The notes under the pieces are model-generated. The model was not told the DNA's origin and made no database searches. It worked only from the letters and a program-made list of their open reading frames with translations. DNA of 64,000 bases. It comes from Komagataeibacter xylinus (GTDB lineage Bacteria; Pseudomonadota; Alphaproteobacteria; Acetobacterales; Acetobacteraceae). The stretch is taken from positions 99,821 through 163,820 of the forward strand of contig NZ_QQBI01000005.1 in NCBI RefSeq assembly GCF_004302915.1. The letters run 5' to 3'. Position numbers and translations under genes: made by a program. Within the stretch, counting starts at the first letter, position 1; every line of letters begins with the position of its first letter. Shown piece after piece: positions 1-8,845 of this stretch.

Positions 1-331
1 CCACGCGGCGCTGCGCCAGGCCATCGACTCGGTCGATAGCGGGCAGGGCGTGATCCTGCTGACCGACATGTTCGGCAGCACGCCGTCCAATGTCGCGATT
101 TCCGTGCTGGAGAACAACCGCGTGGAGGTGCTGGCCGGCGTCAACATGCCCATGCTGGTCAAGCTGGCGCAAATGCGCGGCCAGGTGAGCCTGCAGGACT
201 GCCTGCGTGGCGCGGAAGAGGCGGGCAGGCGCTATATTTCGGTTGCCTCGCACCTGCCGCCTGCCTGCCTGTCGGGCGTGGGGACCTGCGTGGGCGAGGC
301 GACGGACAGCGTTGCGGGCCATGGGGGCTGA
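1..331 (+). CDS. PTS EIIA component, mannose-family type (5' end outside window)
   Basis: This is the C-terminal ~109 residues of a mannose-type EIIA protein, a cytoplasmic phosphotransfer domain. The reading frame is open from base 2, so the start and the phosphorylated histidine lie upstream. The visible LLTDMFGSTPSNVA segment (residues about 19-32 of the fragment) matches the TDxxGGTPxN signature of EIIA-Man. HPr and EI follow with overlapping starts, and no EIIB or EIIC is visible. In Alphaproteobacteria such EIIA-HPr-EI sets usually act in regulation rather than sugar import; that role is inferred. HPr kinase genes commonly precede this set but cannot be seen here. Confidence 0.85.
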   Translation, partial: HAALRQAIDSVDSGQGVILLTDMFGSTPSNVAISVLENNRVEVLAGVNMPMLVKLAQMRGQVSLQDCLRGAEEAGRRYISVASHLPPACLSGVGTCVGEATDSVAGHGG

Positions 332-620
332 ACCCGTGGCGCAGGAGCCACCCCGGCGGGCGGATGTGGGCATTGTCAACCAGCGCGGGCTGCATGCGCG
401 GGCGGCGGCCAAATTCGTCACGATGGCGGAAAAATTCGATGCCACCATCGACGTGACCCATGCGGGCATGACGGTTTCAGGCCACTCCATCATGGGGCTC
501 ATGATGCTGGGGGCCGGAAAAGGCGAGACAATCGACATCACGGCCCACGGCCCGCAGGCGGAACCGGCACTCGCGGCCCTCGTGCGGCTGGTCGGGGCCG
601 GTTTTGATGAAGACGACTGA
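321..620 (+). CDS. ptsH: HPr-family phosphocarrier protein
   Basis: This 99-residue phosphocarrier passes phosphate from EI to EIIA. The active-site histidine is His25 in the motif GLHARAAAKF, and Ser56 in SGHSIMGLM corresponds to the serine targeted by HPr kinase. The frame is open further upstream, but the ATG at 321 gives the family length of ~90-100 residues and overlaps the EIIA stop by 11 bp, which suggests translational coupling. The stop overlaps the EI start. No sugar-specific membrane component is nearby, so a regulatory PTS is more likely than a transport PTS. Confidence 0.9.
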   Translation: MGAEPVAQEPPRRADVGIVNQRGLHARAAAKFVTMAEKFDATIDVTHAGMTVSGHSIMGLMMLGAGKGETIDITAHGPQAEPALAALVRLVGAGFDEDD

Positions 621-2445
621 ACGCAGCACCTCCCGTCGCCCCCGCCCCGGTGAGGTGCGGCTTGAAGGTCAGCCCGTTTCATCAGGCGTGGCCATTGGTT
701 ATGCCGCCATCGCGCATGATCCCGCTCTGCCGCCCATCGACACCACGCGGCGCGACTGTGATCCCGCCCATGAGCGCGCCCGCCTGCATGAGGCCATCAC
801 CCGCTCCACCGCCCAGCTGCGCCGGCTGCATGATCGCCTGGCCCTGCTGCCTGAGGATGGGCAGGTGGAAATCGGCTCCCTGCTTGAAGTCTATCGCCGC
901 ATGCTCGGCCCCTCGCGCCTGCGGCGCGGCATCGAGGCGCGGCTTGGCCATGGCATGCTGGCCGAGGCCGCGGTGCAGCTCGAGACCGAGGCCCTGGCCG
1001 CCTTCATGCTCAACCCGCCCGGCCGCCCCGCGCCCGAGGGCGAGGATGCGGTGGCGGCAAGGCGGCGGGCGGGCGAGTTCCGTGAGATCGGGCGTAGGCT
1101 GGTGCGCAACCTCAGCGGCACGCCCTACCGGTCGTTTTCCACCATTCCCGATGGCGCGATCCTTGTGGCCGAGCAGTTGCGCCCTGCCGATGCCGCCCTG
1201 ATCGACCCCTCGCGCATTGCCGCCGTGGTAACGGAGGAAGGCGGCAGCACCGGGCATACCGCCATCCTGCTGCGTGCCCTTGGCATCCCCGCCGTGCTGG
1301 CCACCCACGGCCTGCTGGCGCAGATAGGGCGGCGCACGCGGCTGGTGGTGGATGGCACGACCGGGCATGTCATCATCCGACCTTCCACCCGCACGGCGGC
1401 GGCAGCCCGGGTGGAGGTGGCGGCCTATGCGCGTGAACGCCAGGCGCTTGGCCGCCTGCGCCGCCTGCCTGCCCGCCTGTCGAGCGGGGAGGTGCTGACA
1501 TTGCAGGCCAATCTGGAAATTCCGGCCGAACTGCCCATGATCGCACAGTCAGGTGCCGCCGGCATCGGGCTGCTGCGCAGCGAGTTCCTGTTCATGAATG
1601 CCGAGACCCTGCCCGATGAAGCCCGGCAGGAAGCGCTTTACCGCCCCCTTGTCGAGGCCATGGCGGGCGATCCGGTCACGATCCGCGTGGTGGACTGGGG
1701 CAGCGAGAAGAACAGCGATGCCCTGACGCAGGCGGGCATTGGCGCGGGCAGCGATGTCAATCCGGCTTTGGGCCTGCGCGGTATCAGGCTGCTTTTGCGC
1801 CACCGCGCCTTGCTTGAAACGCAGTTCGCCGCCATTTTGCGCGCGGCCACCGCGGGTCCAGTGCGGGTGCTGCTGCCCATGGTGTCGAGCCTGGCGGAAC
1901 TGCATGAGGCACGTGAAACCTATATCCGCGTGGGGCGCAGGCTGCGGCGCAGGGGGGTGGACATACCCGACCCGCTGCCGCCGCTTGGCATCATGATCGA
2001 AACGCCAGCCGCCGCCCTCATGGCCGATGTGCTGGCGCAGGAGGCCGAGTTCCTCGCCATCGGCACCAATGACCTGACCATGTACACCCTGGCGGCGGAC
2101 CGGGCAGCAACGGATGCGGCAGGGCTGTATGACCCGCTGCACCCCGCCGTGCTGCGGCTTGTGCGCCTTGCCGCCGATGCGGGGCTGCGCCAGCGCAGGC
2201 CGGTCTCGCTGTGTGGCGAGATGGCATCCGACCCGCTGGCCGTGCCGCTGCTGGTGGGGCTCGGGGTGCGGTCGTTTTCCATGCATGCTTCCGCCGTGCC
2301 ACGCGTCAAGCGCGCGGTGCGGGCGGCAGCGATGGATGACTGCCGCCGCATGGCCTGCCGCGCGCTTGAAGCGGCCGACGGGCCGGAAGTCAGCGCCATG
2401 CTGATGGCCTATGCCGCCACCCTGCGACACCCCGGAGATGGCTAG
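607..2445 (+). CDS. ptsI: Phosphoenolpyruvate-protein phosphotransferase (enzyme I)
   Basis: Enzyme I (612 aa) takes phosphate from phosphoenolpyruvate onto a histidine and passes it to HPr. The N-terminal domain begins with a GxxVSSGVAIG-type segment at residues 21-31. The phosphohistidine is His217 in GGSTGHTAILLRALGIPAV. The C-terminal PEP-binding barrel carries LLRSEFLF, NPALGLRGIRLLL, AIGTNDLTMYTLAADR and the catalytic LCGEMASDP segment. There is no N-terminal GAF domain, so it is not the PtsP (nitrogen PTS) type. The ATG at 607 was preferred over TTG at 604. It overlaps the HPr stop by 14 bp. Confidence 0.93.
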   Translation: MKTTERSTSRRPRPGEVRLEGQPVSSGVAIGYAAIAHDPALPPIDTTRRDCDPAHERARLHEAITRSTAQLRRLHDRLALLPEDGQVEIGSLLEVYRRMLGPSRLRRGIEARLGHGMLAEAAVQLETEALAAFMLNPPGRPAPEGEDAVAARRRAGEFREIGRRLVRNLSGTPYRSFSTIPDGAILVAEQLRPADAALIDPSRIAAVVTEEGGSTGHTAILLRALGIPAVLATHGLLAQIGRRTRLVVDGTTGHVIIRPSTRTAAAARVEVAAYARERQALGRLRRLPARLSSGEVLTLQANLEIPAELPMIAQSGAAGIGLLRSEFLFMNAETLPDEARQEALYRPLVEAMAGDPVTIRVVDWGSEKNSDALTQAGIGAGSDVNPALGLRGIRLLLRHRALLETQFAAILRAATAGPVRVLLPMVSSLAELHEARETYIRVGRRLRRRGVDIPDPLPPLGIMIETPAAALMADVLAQEAEFLAIGTNDLTMYTLAADRAATDAAGLYDPLHPAVLRLVRLAADAGLRQRRPVSLCGEMASDPLAVPLLVGLGVRSFSMHASAVPRVKRAVRAAAMDDCRRMACRALEAADGPEVSAMLMAYAATLRHPGDG

Positions 2446-3814
2446 CCCCACCCCCTGCCTGCCCGTGGCCTGGCGGCATGTGGATGACGTGCTGGCCGCA
2501 TGGGGCGAGCGCCCGGGTTTTGCCTGCCTTGACAGTGGCGGCCCCGTCGGCCCCCGTGCGCGCTGGACCATCATCTGCCGCGATCCCACCCACTGGATCG
2601 AGCAGCGCGATGGCGCGTGCTGGCTGGATGGCACGCAGGTGGCGCATGACCTGCCCCACCTGCTGCGGCAGTGCGTGCCGGGTGGCGGCTGCCCGCCCGA
2701 GGTGCCTTTTGCCGGGGGGGCTGTCGGCTTTATCGGCTATGGCGCGGGCCAGCGCATGGAAGGCATCGGCACGCGCCATGAGGCAGGGGATGATGGGCCC
2801 GAGGCCGCTTTCGGCCTGTATGACCATGCCTTCGTGCTTGATCGCGAGACGGGCCGCGCCTGGCTGGCGGGCACGGGGCTTGATGCCGCGCGCGCGGCGC
2901 ATCTGGCTGCGCAGTGGGCGGCGATTGGTCCGGCTGCCAAACCCACCCCCCTGCCCGTGCTGTGTTTCCGGCCCGACCAGGAGGAGGAGGCGTATCGCGC
3001 CGCCGTGGCGCAGGCCGTGGCCCGGATCGCGGCGGGGGAAGTGTTTCAGGTCAACATTACCGGGCGCATGCAGGCTAGCCGCCCGCCCGGGCTTTCGGCG
3101 GTTGATGCCTATCGCACGCTGCGCGCCACATCGCCCGCGCCGTTCGGGGCGTTTGTGGTGGGTGAGGGCGGGTTTGCGCTGCTCGGCGCCTCGCCCGAGC
3201 GTTTTTTAAGCCTTGATGGCGCGGGCAGGGTCAGCACCCGGCCCATAAAGGGCACGGCCCCGCGTGGCGCCACCGCGCAGGATGACGCCCGCCTGGCCCA
3301 TGCCCTGCGGCGTGACCCCAAGGAGCAGGCCGAGAACCTGATGATCGTTGACCTCATGCGCAACGATATCGGGCGCGTGGCGCAGCTTGGCAGCATTGCG
3401 GTGCCGGAACTTTTTACGGTCGAGCAGTTTGCGCATGTGCACCATCTGGTATCCGAAATAACCGGGCGGCTGGAGCCGGGGCGCGATGCCTGTGACCTGC
3501 TGGCCGCCACCGTGCCGCCCGGCTCGGTAACCGGCGCGCCCAAGCACCGCGCCATGCAGGTGATCGATGCGCTCGAGGCCTCGCCCCGTGGGGCGTATTG
3601 CGGCGCGGTGGTGCGGATCGGCTGCGATGGCGCGATGGACAGCGCCGTCATCATTCGCACGCTGGTGTTCACGCGCGACCACGTTACGGCGGCGGCAGGG
3701 GGCGGAATTACCGTGGAGTCCGACCCGGCGCGCGAATACCGTGAGATGCAGCTGAAAATCGCGGCCCTGCTGGCCCTGTTCGGGCCGCAGCCAAGTGAAG
3801 GAAACACGCCATGA
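2438..3814 (+). CDS. pabB: Aminodeoxychorismate synthase component I
   Basis: PabB (458 aa from the ATG at 2438) converts chorismate plus ammonia to 4-amino-4-deoxychorismate for folate synthesis. The chorismate-binding domain fills the C-terminal half. It has the PIKGT motif (Lys271), which marks PabB rather than TrpE (PIAGT), followed by ENLMIVDLMRND and PPGSVTGAPK. The chosen start has a GGAG-like site just upstream and overlaps the EI stop by 8 bp; an in-frame ATG at 2411 would add nine residues. The lyase pabC follows with an ATGA overlap. The glutaminase subunit PabA is not in the window. Confidence 0.9.
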   Translation: MASPTPCLPVAWRHVDDVLAAWGERPGFACLDSGGPVGPRARWTIICRDPTHWIEQRDGACWLDGTQVAHDLPHLLRQCVPGGGCPPEVPFAGGAVGFIGYGAGQRMEGIGTRHEAGDDGPEAAFGLYDHAFVLDRETGRAWLAGTGLDAARAAHLAAQWAAIGPAAKPTPLPVLCFRPDQEEEAYRAAVAQAVARIAAGEVFQVNITGRMQASRPPGLSAVDAYRTLRATSPAPFGAFVVGEGGFALLGASPERFLSLDGAGRVSTRPIKGTAPRGATAQDDARLAHALRRDPKEQAENLMIVDLMRNDIGRVAQLGSIAVPELFTVEQFAHVHHLVSEITGRLEPGRDACDLLAATVPPGSVTGAPKHRAMQVIDALEASPRGAYCGAVVRIGCDGAMDSAVIIRTLVFTRDHVTAAAGGGITVESDPAREYREMQLKIAALLALFGPQPSEGNTP

Positions 3815-4620
3815 CCCCTGCTGGCCTGCCCGTCTGGCTCAATGGCCGCATCATCGATCAGGCCGAGGCCCGCATCGACCCCGCGGACCGGGGGCTGCTG
3901 CTGGGTGATGGCCTGTTCGAGACCATGCGCGTGGCGGGTGGCGTGGTCCGGCATTTCCCGCTTCATATGGACCGCTTGGCGCATGGGGCTGGCGTGCTCA
4001 TGCTGCCGCCACCCGACAGGGGCCTGATTGCGCAGGCGGCGGCCGACCTGCTGGCCGCCTGCGGGGTGCAGAATGGCGCGCTGCGGCTCACGCTTACCCG
4101 TGGCCCCGGCCCGCGCGGGCTGCTGCCGCCGCCCGAGGTGCGCCCCACCGTGCTGCTGACTGCAACCGCCAGCCTGCCATCCGCAACCCCCGTGCGGCTG
4201 GTGACAGCCAGCCACCGGCGCGATGAGGAGAGCGTGCTTTCGCGCATCAAGAGCCTGAACTATCTGCCCTCCATCCTGGCACGGATGGAGGCGGCAGGCC
4301 GGGGGGCGGATGATGCGCTGCTGCTCAACCGGGCGGGGCATGTGGCCGAGACGAGCGCCAGCACCCTTGTCGCCATCATTGAGGGGGAAGCGCTGACGCC
4401 CCCGGTGCATGATGGCGCCTTGCCCGGCATTGCCCGTGGCGTGCTGCTGGCGGCAGGCCTGCTGCGCGAAGGTCGCCTCAGCCCTGCCATGCTGCGCGGC
4501 GCCGGGGCGGTTTTTGCCCTGAACAGCCTCTCCGCGCGGGAAGTGGTGGCAATTGACGGCCACGAACTGCCGCGCCAGCCTGCCATGCTGGCCGGGCTGG
4601 CGGCGCATCTTGAGGACTGA
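3811..4620 (+). CDS. pabC: Class IV aminotransferase fold, 4-amino-4-deoxychorismate lyase
   Basis: This 269-residue PLP enzyme most likely removes pyruvate from aminodeoxychorismate to give 4-aminobenzoate. Class IV signatures include DRGLLLGDGLFETMR near the N-terminus, the PLP lysine Lys147 in SRIKSLNYL, and the cofactor-binding region AETSASTLV. The ATG overlaps the pabB stop (ATGA), so the two are almost certainly cotranslated, which favours PabC over a D-amino acid or branched-chain aminotransferase of the same fold. A palindromic element lies 25 bp after the stop. Confidence 0.85.
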   Translation: MTPAGLPVWLNGRIIDQAEARIDPADRGLLLGDGLFETMRVAGGVVRHFPLHMDRLAHGAGVLMLPPPDRGLIAQAAADLLAACGVQNGALRLTLTRGPGPRGLLPPPEVRPTVLLTATASLPSATPVRLVTASHRRDEESVLSRIKSLNYLPSILARMEAAGRGADDALLLNRAGHVAETSASTLVAIIEGEALTPPVHDGALPGIARGVLLAAGLLREGRLSPAMLRGAGAVFALNSLSAREVVAIDGHELPRQPAMLAGLAAHLED

Positions 4621-4645
4621 TTTTGCGCCCGTCTGAAGGAAAGTG

Positions 4646-4730
4646 ATAAAAGTTTCCAGGTGTCGCCTTACTTTCAAAAAGGCGATGTTCGTTACGAAGC
4701 TTTTTGAAAAAAGCGTCACCAAAAACTTTC
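4646..4730. repeat. Three-way-junction palindromic element, copy 1 (orientation B)
   Basis: Outer arms are ATAAAAGTTTCCAGGTG and CACCAAAAACTTT. Inside, a GTCGCCTTACTTTC / AAAAAGGCGA hairpin comes first and a GAAGCTTTTT / AAAAAGCGTC hairpin second. It starts 25 bp after the pabC stop. Orientation B means the GC-rich hairpin comes first on the plus strand. A further stretch with AAAGCGGGCTTTTC-like sequence lies just to the right. Confidence 0.8.
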
Positions 4731-4869
4731 TGGTGTTTCAAAAGCGGGCTTTTCAAACCGCGCCGGGGAAAGCCAGCCATAACATTTCACTTATTGCCCA
4801 TTCCGGCGCGGTTGGACTAATCCAACCCGCATTGGCTCATTTCCAGCTTGCGTGAAAGGTCACTTGCAG

Positions 4870-6450
4870 ATGACCCCCCCCACCACCGTGCCGGTCCGGC
4901 GTGCCCTGATTTCCGTGTCTGACAAGAAGGGGCTGCTTGATCTGGCCCGCGCGCTTGTCGCCCACGGGGCCGAGATCCTTTCCACCGGCGGCTCCGCCCG
5001 CGTCCTGCGCGAGGCCGGCATTGCCGTGCGCGACGTGTCCGAGCATACCGGCTTCCCGGAAATTCTTGATGGCCGCGTCAAGACGCTGGTGCCGCAGGTA
5101 CATGGGGGCATCCTTGGCCGGCGCGACCTGCCTGCCCATGTGCAGCAGATGGAAGAGCACAAGATCGCCCCGATCGATCTCGTGGCCGTCAACCTCTACC
5201 CGTTCGAGGCCACCGTGGCCTCTGGCGCGGGGCCGGAGGACTGCATCGAGAACATCGATATCGGCGGTCCCGCCCTGATCCGCGCGGCCGCCAAGAACCA
5301 TGCCCACGTGGCCATCGTGACCGACCCCGCCCAGTATGGCGAGATCATCACCGCGCTGGAAAATGGCGGCACGGATTTGGCCCAGCGCACGAAGCTGGCA
5401 GGGGCAGCCTATGCCCGCACCGCCGCTTACGATGCCGCCATCGCCGCATGGTTTGCAGGCCAGGAAGGCGAGGTGCTGCCCCCGCGCATGGTCATCGCGG
5501 GCGAAAAGCGTGAAAGCCTGCGCTATGGCGAGAACCCGCACCAGAAGGCGGCCTTCTACACCGATGGCTCGACCCGCCCCGGTGTGGCCACGGCCACGCA
5601 GATTCAGGGCAAGGCGCTGTCCTACAACAACATCAACGACACCGATGCGGCGTTTGAGGCGGTGGCGGAATTTGACGCGCCCGCCGTTGTCATCGTCAAG
5701 CATGCCAACCCGTGTGGTGTGGCTGTCGCCCCCACCCAGGCCGAAGCCTGGGACCGCGCCCTGCGCTGCGACCCGGTCTCGGCCTTTGGCGGCATCGTCG
5801 CACTCAACCGCACGCTGGAAGCCGAAGCGGCGGCGCGCATCGCTGGCATCTTTACCGAGGTGATTGTGGCCCCCGACGCCACGGCCGAAGCGCGCGAGAT
5901 CCTGTCGCGCAAGAAGAACCTGCGCCTGCTGCTGACCGGCGCCCTGCCGGACCCCGCAGCCGGGGGCGTGGTGGTGCGCTCGGTAGCTGGCGGCTTCCTG
6001 GCCCAGACGCGTGACAGCGGCCGCATCACGCCTGATGCGCTGAAGGTGGTGACCAAACGCGCGCCCACTCCCGCCGAGATGGCGGACCTCATCTTCGCCT
6101 TCCGCGTGGCCAAGCACGTCAAGTCGAACGCCATCGTGTACGTGAAGGACCAGAGCACGGTGGGCATTGGCGCGGGGCAGATGAGCCGGGTTGATTCCGC
6201 ACGCATCGCCGCCACCAAGAGCGCCGATGCGGCGAAGGAAGCTGGGATCGACCACCCGCTGACCCAGGGCAGCGTCGTGGCATCCGATGCGTTCTTCCCG
6301 TTTGCCGACGGGCTTGAGGCCGCGATTGCAGCAGGGGCCACCGCCGTGATCCAGCCCGGCGGCTCGATCCGTGATGACGAGGTGATCGCCGCCGCCGACA
6401 GGGCAGGCATCGCCATGGTCTTCACAGGTATGCGCCATTTCCGGCACTGA
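4870..6450 (+). CDS. purH: Bifunctional AICAR formyltransferase / IMP cyclohydrolase
   Basis: PurH (526 aa) performs the last two steps of purine synthesis: formylation of AICAR, then ring closure to IMP. The N-terminal MGS-like cyclohydrolase domain starts [13 protein letters not shown] and contains [13 protein letters not shown]. The C-terminal transformylase domain has the active-site KHANPCG motif, and [10 protein letters not shown] follows. The ATG at 4870 was chosen because GAAAGG lies 10 bp upstream; an in-frame GTG at 4852 would add six residues. It stands alone here, with a secreted protein downstream. Confidence 0.96.
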   Translation: MTPPTTVPVRRALISVSDKKGLLDLARALVAHGAEILSTGGSARVLREAGIAVRDVSEHTGFPEILDGRVKTLVPQVHGGILGRRDLPAHVQQMEEHKIAPIDLVAVNLYPFEATVASGAGPEDCIENIDIGGPALIRAAAKNHAHVAIVTDPAQYGEIITALENGGTDLAQRTKLAGAAYARTAAYDAAIAAWFAGQEGEVLPPRMVIAGEKRESLRYGENPHQKAAFYTDGSTRPGVATATQIQGKALSYNNINDTDAAFEAVAEFDAPAVVIVKHANPCGVAVAPTQAEAWDRALRCDPVSAFGGIVALNRTLEAEAAARIAGIFTEVIVAPDATAEAREILSRKKNLRLLLTGALPDPAAGGVVVRSVAGGFLAQTRDSGRITPDALKVVTKRAPTPAEMADLIFAFRVAKHVKSNAIVYVKDQSTVGIGAGQMSRVDSARIAATKSADAAKEAGIDHPLTQGSVVASDAFFPFADGLEAAIAAGATAVIQPGGSIRDDEVIAAADRAGIAMVFTGMRHFRH

Positions 6451-6546
6451 TCCGTCGTCAAGCCCCCTTGTCTGCGGGGCGGGGATGGAATGAGATGGCA
6501 CGCCCGGCAGCGTGCCGGTCAAGACAGACGAAAGACGGGTACCCGC

Positions 6547-7317
6547 ATGGACATTCATCGACGTTCCTCCTGCCGCCTGCTCGCGGGCGTGCTTGTTGCT
6601 GGCAGCCTGGCGGCGGGTAGTGCCCATGCGGCTGGCAAGACGGGCGCGCAGCCTGCTGCCGCCCCCCCTGCCGCAACGCAGATAGCCCCCGTGTTCGACC
6701 TCGCCCCGCTGCCCGTAACCAGCGGGCAGCTCGTGCAGTACATCCTCAGCCCGGCAGGGCAGGTGGCAGGGCTGCTGCTGGCCGATGGCACGCAGGTTTT
6801 CTGCCCGCAGGACCTGGGCGAGAACATGCCCGCCATCGCCCGCCCCGGTGAGCAGGTCTCGATCAGCGGGCTCAAGGGCATTGGCCACCCCATCGTGCGG
6901 GCCTATGCCGTAACCGGCCCGCGCGGGCAGCGGATTGCCGATGTGCGCCCCGCAACGGCCCCTGCACCCTATGATTCGCCCTCCATCGGCCCCGACGTGC
7001 CGGTTGATGGCACCGTGCTCGCCCCGCTCTATGACATGCAGGGCAAGGTGCAGGGTGCGATCATGCGCGACCACAGCGTGGTGTATGTGGGTGAGGCCAA
7101 CGCCGCCCGTCTTGCCGCCTGGCTCAGGCCGGGTGCGAACCTGCATGCCATCGGCATTGGCGTGAGCGGCGAGCGTGGCACCGCCATCAACGCGCGTGAA
7201 ATCGGGCCGGACGTGAACCAGGCCATTCACATCGAGCCCGCCGATGCGCCGCCGCCGGGCGCCTTTCCCGGCAGCGCGGGTTATGACGTGATTCCGGGCA
7301 GTGCCACGGCGCAATAA
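6547..7317 (+). CDS. Secreted or periplasmic protein of unknown function
   Basis: This 256-residue protein is not recognised. From the ATG at 6547 it begins with a clear signal peptide: basic MDIHRRSSCR, a hydrophobic LLAGVLVAGSLAAGSA core and an AHA cleavage site near residue 28. An Ala/Pro-rich linker follows, then a region rich in beta-type hydrophobic patterns (QLVQYILSPAGQVAGLLLADGTQVF and ALYDMQGKVQGAIMRDHSVVYVG-like segments) that looks like two related halves. No catalytic motif is seen. The frame is open from 6490, but that start would precede the signal peptide with 19 basic residues. It sits between purH and the ATP synthase operon on the same strand. Confidence 0.7.
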   Translation: MDIHRRSSCRLLAGVLVAGSLAAGSAHAAGKTGAQPAAAPPAATQIAPVFDLAPLPVTSGQLVQYILSPAGQVAGLLLADGTQVFCPQDLGENMPAIARPGEQVSISGLKGIGHPIVRAYAVTGPRGQRIADVRPATAPAPYDSPSIGPDVPVDGTVLAPLYDMQGKVQGAIMRDHSVVYVGEANAARLAAWLRPGANLHAIGIGVSGERGTAINAREIGPDVNQAIHIEPADAPPPGAFPGSAGYDVIPGSATAQ

Positions 7318-7382
7318 AGGTGCGCCAAACGCACGACCGGTAAAAAAGATGCGGGGGAACCGCTTTGTTTGCCCCCCTTTGC

Positions 7383-7411
7383 TTGACAGGTTATTGCAGC
7401 CCCGTTAGCTA
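7383..7411 (+). promoter_or_regulatory. Probable sigma-70-type promoter of the F0 ATP synthase operon
   Basis: TTGACA at 7383-7388 is separated by 17 bp from TAGCTA at 7406-7411. The strong ribosome site AAGGAGG of atpI lies at 7426-7432. The -35 box is a perfect consensus; the -10 box is weaker. Assignment is by sequence only. Confidence 0.55.
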
Positions 7412-7440
7412 CCGCCTGCACCCTCAAGGAGGTGCGAGAA

Positions 7441-7782
7441 GTGGATAAGGATAACGATCCTTCCGGCGAGTCCTTCAACCGGCGACTGGAAGCGGCCCGC
7501 GAGCGCATGAAGCCCCGCAAGGCCGCTGAACGCGACACGGGGGGGACAATGTCCGATCTGGGCCTGGTCATCAGGTCGGGAACGGAACTGGTGTCGGCTC
7601 TTGTGGTCGGGGTTGGCATTGGCTGGGGTCTTGACCACTGGCTGGGCACAAAGCCCTGGTTCCTCATCGTCTTCTCGCTTCTTGGCGGTGTGGCAGGTGT
7701 ACTTAATGTCTGGCGTCTTGTCAGGCCCGATGCCATAAGCACTAAGGCAGACGGGCCGGATGGCGGCCCCGGACGGTTATAG
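7441..7782 (+). CDS. atpI: ATP synthase protein I (AtpI)
   Basis: AtpI (113 aa) is a small inner-membrane protein that helps assemble the c-ring of the F0 sector. The N-terminal ~40 residues are charged and cytoplasmic. They are followed by two membrane segments around GTELVSALVVGVGIGWGL and PWFLIVFSLLGGVAGVLNV. The start is GTG at 7441, set by AAGGAGG at 7426-7432 with 8 bp spacing; an upstream in-frame GTG at 7432 overlaps that ribosome site and is therefore unlikely. It heads the operon atpI-atpB-atpE-atpF'-atpF, the usual alphaproteobacterial order. Confidence 0.88.
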   Translation: MDKDNDPSGESFNRRLEAARERMKPRKAAERDTGGTMSDLGLVIRSGTELVSALVVGVGIGWGLDHWLGTKPWFLIVFSLLGGVAGVLNVWRLVRPDAISTKADGPDGGPGRL

Positions 7783-7794
7783 GGAAGAACGAAG

Positions 7795-8544
7795 TTGGCG
7801 GCCGGATCATCTATCGACGCGCTCGGTCAGTTCGAGCTCCATCCAGTTCTGGGTGCATTGGGCGAATCCCTGCGGTTCAGCCAGTCCCCCATGATGATGA
7901 TTGTGGCCGCCTTGCTGGTTCTGGCGTTCCTGTACATGGGCATGCGCCCTGCTGCAGTGGTGCCGGGTCGCCTTCAGGCCGCAGCCGAGATGTGCTACGA
8001 CTTCATCTACAACATGGCGGTCGACACCATCGGCGTGGAGGGCAAGGCCTTCTTCCCGTTCGTGTTCACGCTGTTCTTCTTCATCCTGGCCGGTAACTAC
8101 CTTGGCCTGCTGCCTTTCTCCTTCGCCTTCACCAGCCATATCGCCGTGACCCTGGCGCTGGCGCTGATGGTGTTCTGTCTCTCGATCATCGTATCGCTCA
8201 AGGTGCAGGGGGCGAAGTTCTTTGCCCACTTCATGCCCGCGGGCGCGCCCAAGGCGCTGGCCCCGCTGCTGATCCCGATCGAGATCCTTTCTTTTCTTTC
8301 GCGTCCCGTGAGCCTGTCGATCCGTCTGTTCGCCAACATGGTGGCGGGTCACGTGATGTTCGATATGTTTGCCGCCTTCACGATCATGCTGGCCGGCCTG
8401 GGCTTCTTCGGTGATATCATCGCCGTTGGTCCCGTGGTCATCAATATCGCGCTGATGGCACTCGAATTGCTGGTTGGTGCCTTGCAGGCCTATGTGTTTG
8501 CAATCCTGACCTGCATCTATCTGAGGGAGGCGGTGGCCCACTAA
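7795..8544 (+). CDS. atpB: ATP synthase F0 subunit a
   Basis: Subunit a (249 aa) forms the proton half-channels of F0. The essential stator arginine is Arg177 in SLSIRLFANMVAGHVMFDMF. Five or six membrane segments are visible, including FFFILAGNYLGLLPFSF and the C-terminal ALMALELLVGALQAYVFAILT. The start is a TTG at 7795 preceded by AGGGAA with 8 bp spacing; the next methionines fall inside the first helix, so the TTG start is well supported. The gene lies 12 bp after atpI. Confidence 0.94.
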   Translation: MAAGSSIDALGQFELHPVLGALGESLRFSQSPMMMIVAALLVLAFLYMGMRPAAVVPGRLQAAAEMCYDFIYNMAVDTIGVEGKAFFPFVFTLFFFILAGNYLGLLPFSFAFTSHIAVTLALALMVFCLSIIVSLKVQGAKFFAHFMPAGAPKALAPLLIPIEILSFLSRPVSLSIRLFANMVAGHVMFDMFAAFTIMLAGLGFFGDIIAVGPVVINIALMALELLVGALQAYVFAILTCIYLREAVAH

Positions 8545-8604
8545 CAGGCCGCACCCGCTTCCATCTATTTCAATCCAGAACGTCTGAAACAAGGAAAACA
8601 AGAC

Positions 8605-8829
8605 ATGGATATCGCAGCAGCCCGTGAAATTGGTGCCGGTATCGCCGTTATCGCCCTCGCTGGCGTTGGCATTGGCCTGGGTAACATCTTCTCTACGCTG
8701 GTCAGCAGCATCGCGCGCAACCCGTCCGCACGCCCGCACGTGTTCGGCCTTGGCATGCTGGGCTTCGCCCTGACGGAAGCCGTGGCCCTGTATGCGCTGC
8801 TGATCGCGTTCCTGATCCTGTTCGTCTGA
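8605..8829 (+). CDS. atpE: ATP synthase F0 subunit c
   Basis: Subunit c (74 aa) builds the proton-driven ring. It has two helices. The first carries the tight-packing glycine motif GVGIGLG (residues 20-26), a polar loop has RNP (38-40), and the second helix holds the proton-carrying Glu58 in [14 protein letters not shown]. The Na+-binding glutamine and serine pattern is absent, so proton coupling is expected. An AAGGAAAACAAGAC ribosome site precedes the ATG. The 60-bp gap after atpB shows no strong hairpin. Confidence 0.96.
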   Translation: MDIAAAREIGAGIAVIALAGVGIGLGNIFSTLVSSIARNPSARPHVFGLGMLGFALTEAVALYALLIAFLILFV

Positions 8830-8845
8830 TACGCTGGAGGCGAAC

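Noticed and set aside
2438..3814. Anthranilate synthase TrpE
   Set aside because: The PIKGT motif with its lysine is diagnostic of PabB, and pabC overlaps the gene.
4837..7314. 825-codon open frame on the minus strand
   Set aside because: It lies opposite purH and the secreted protein gene. Its sequence is a low-complexity shadow of high-GC codons with no recognisable domain.
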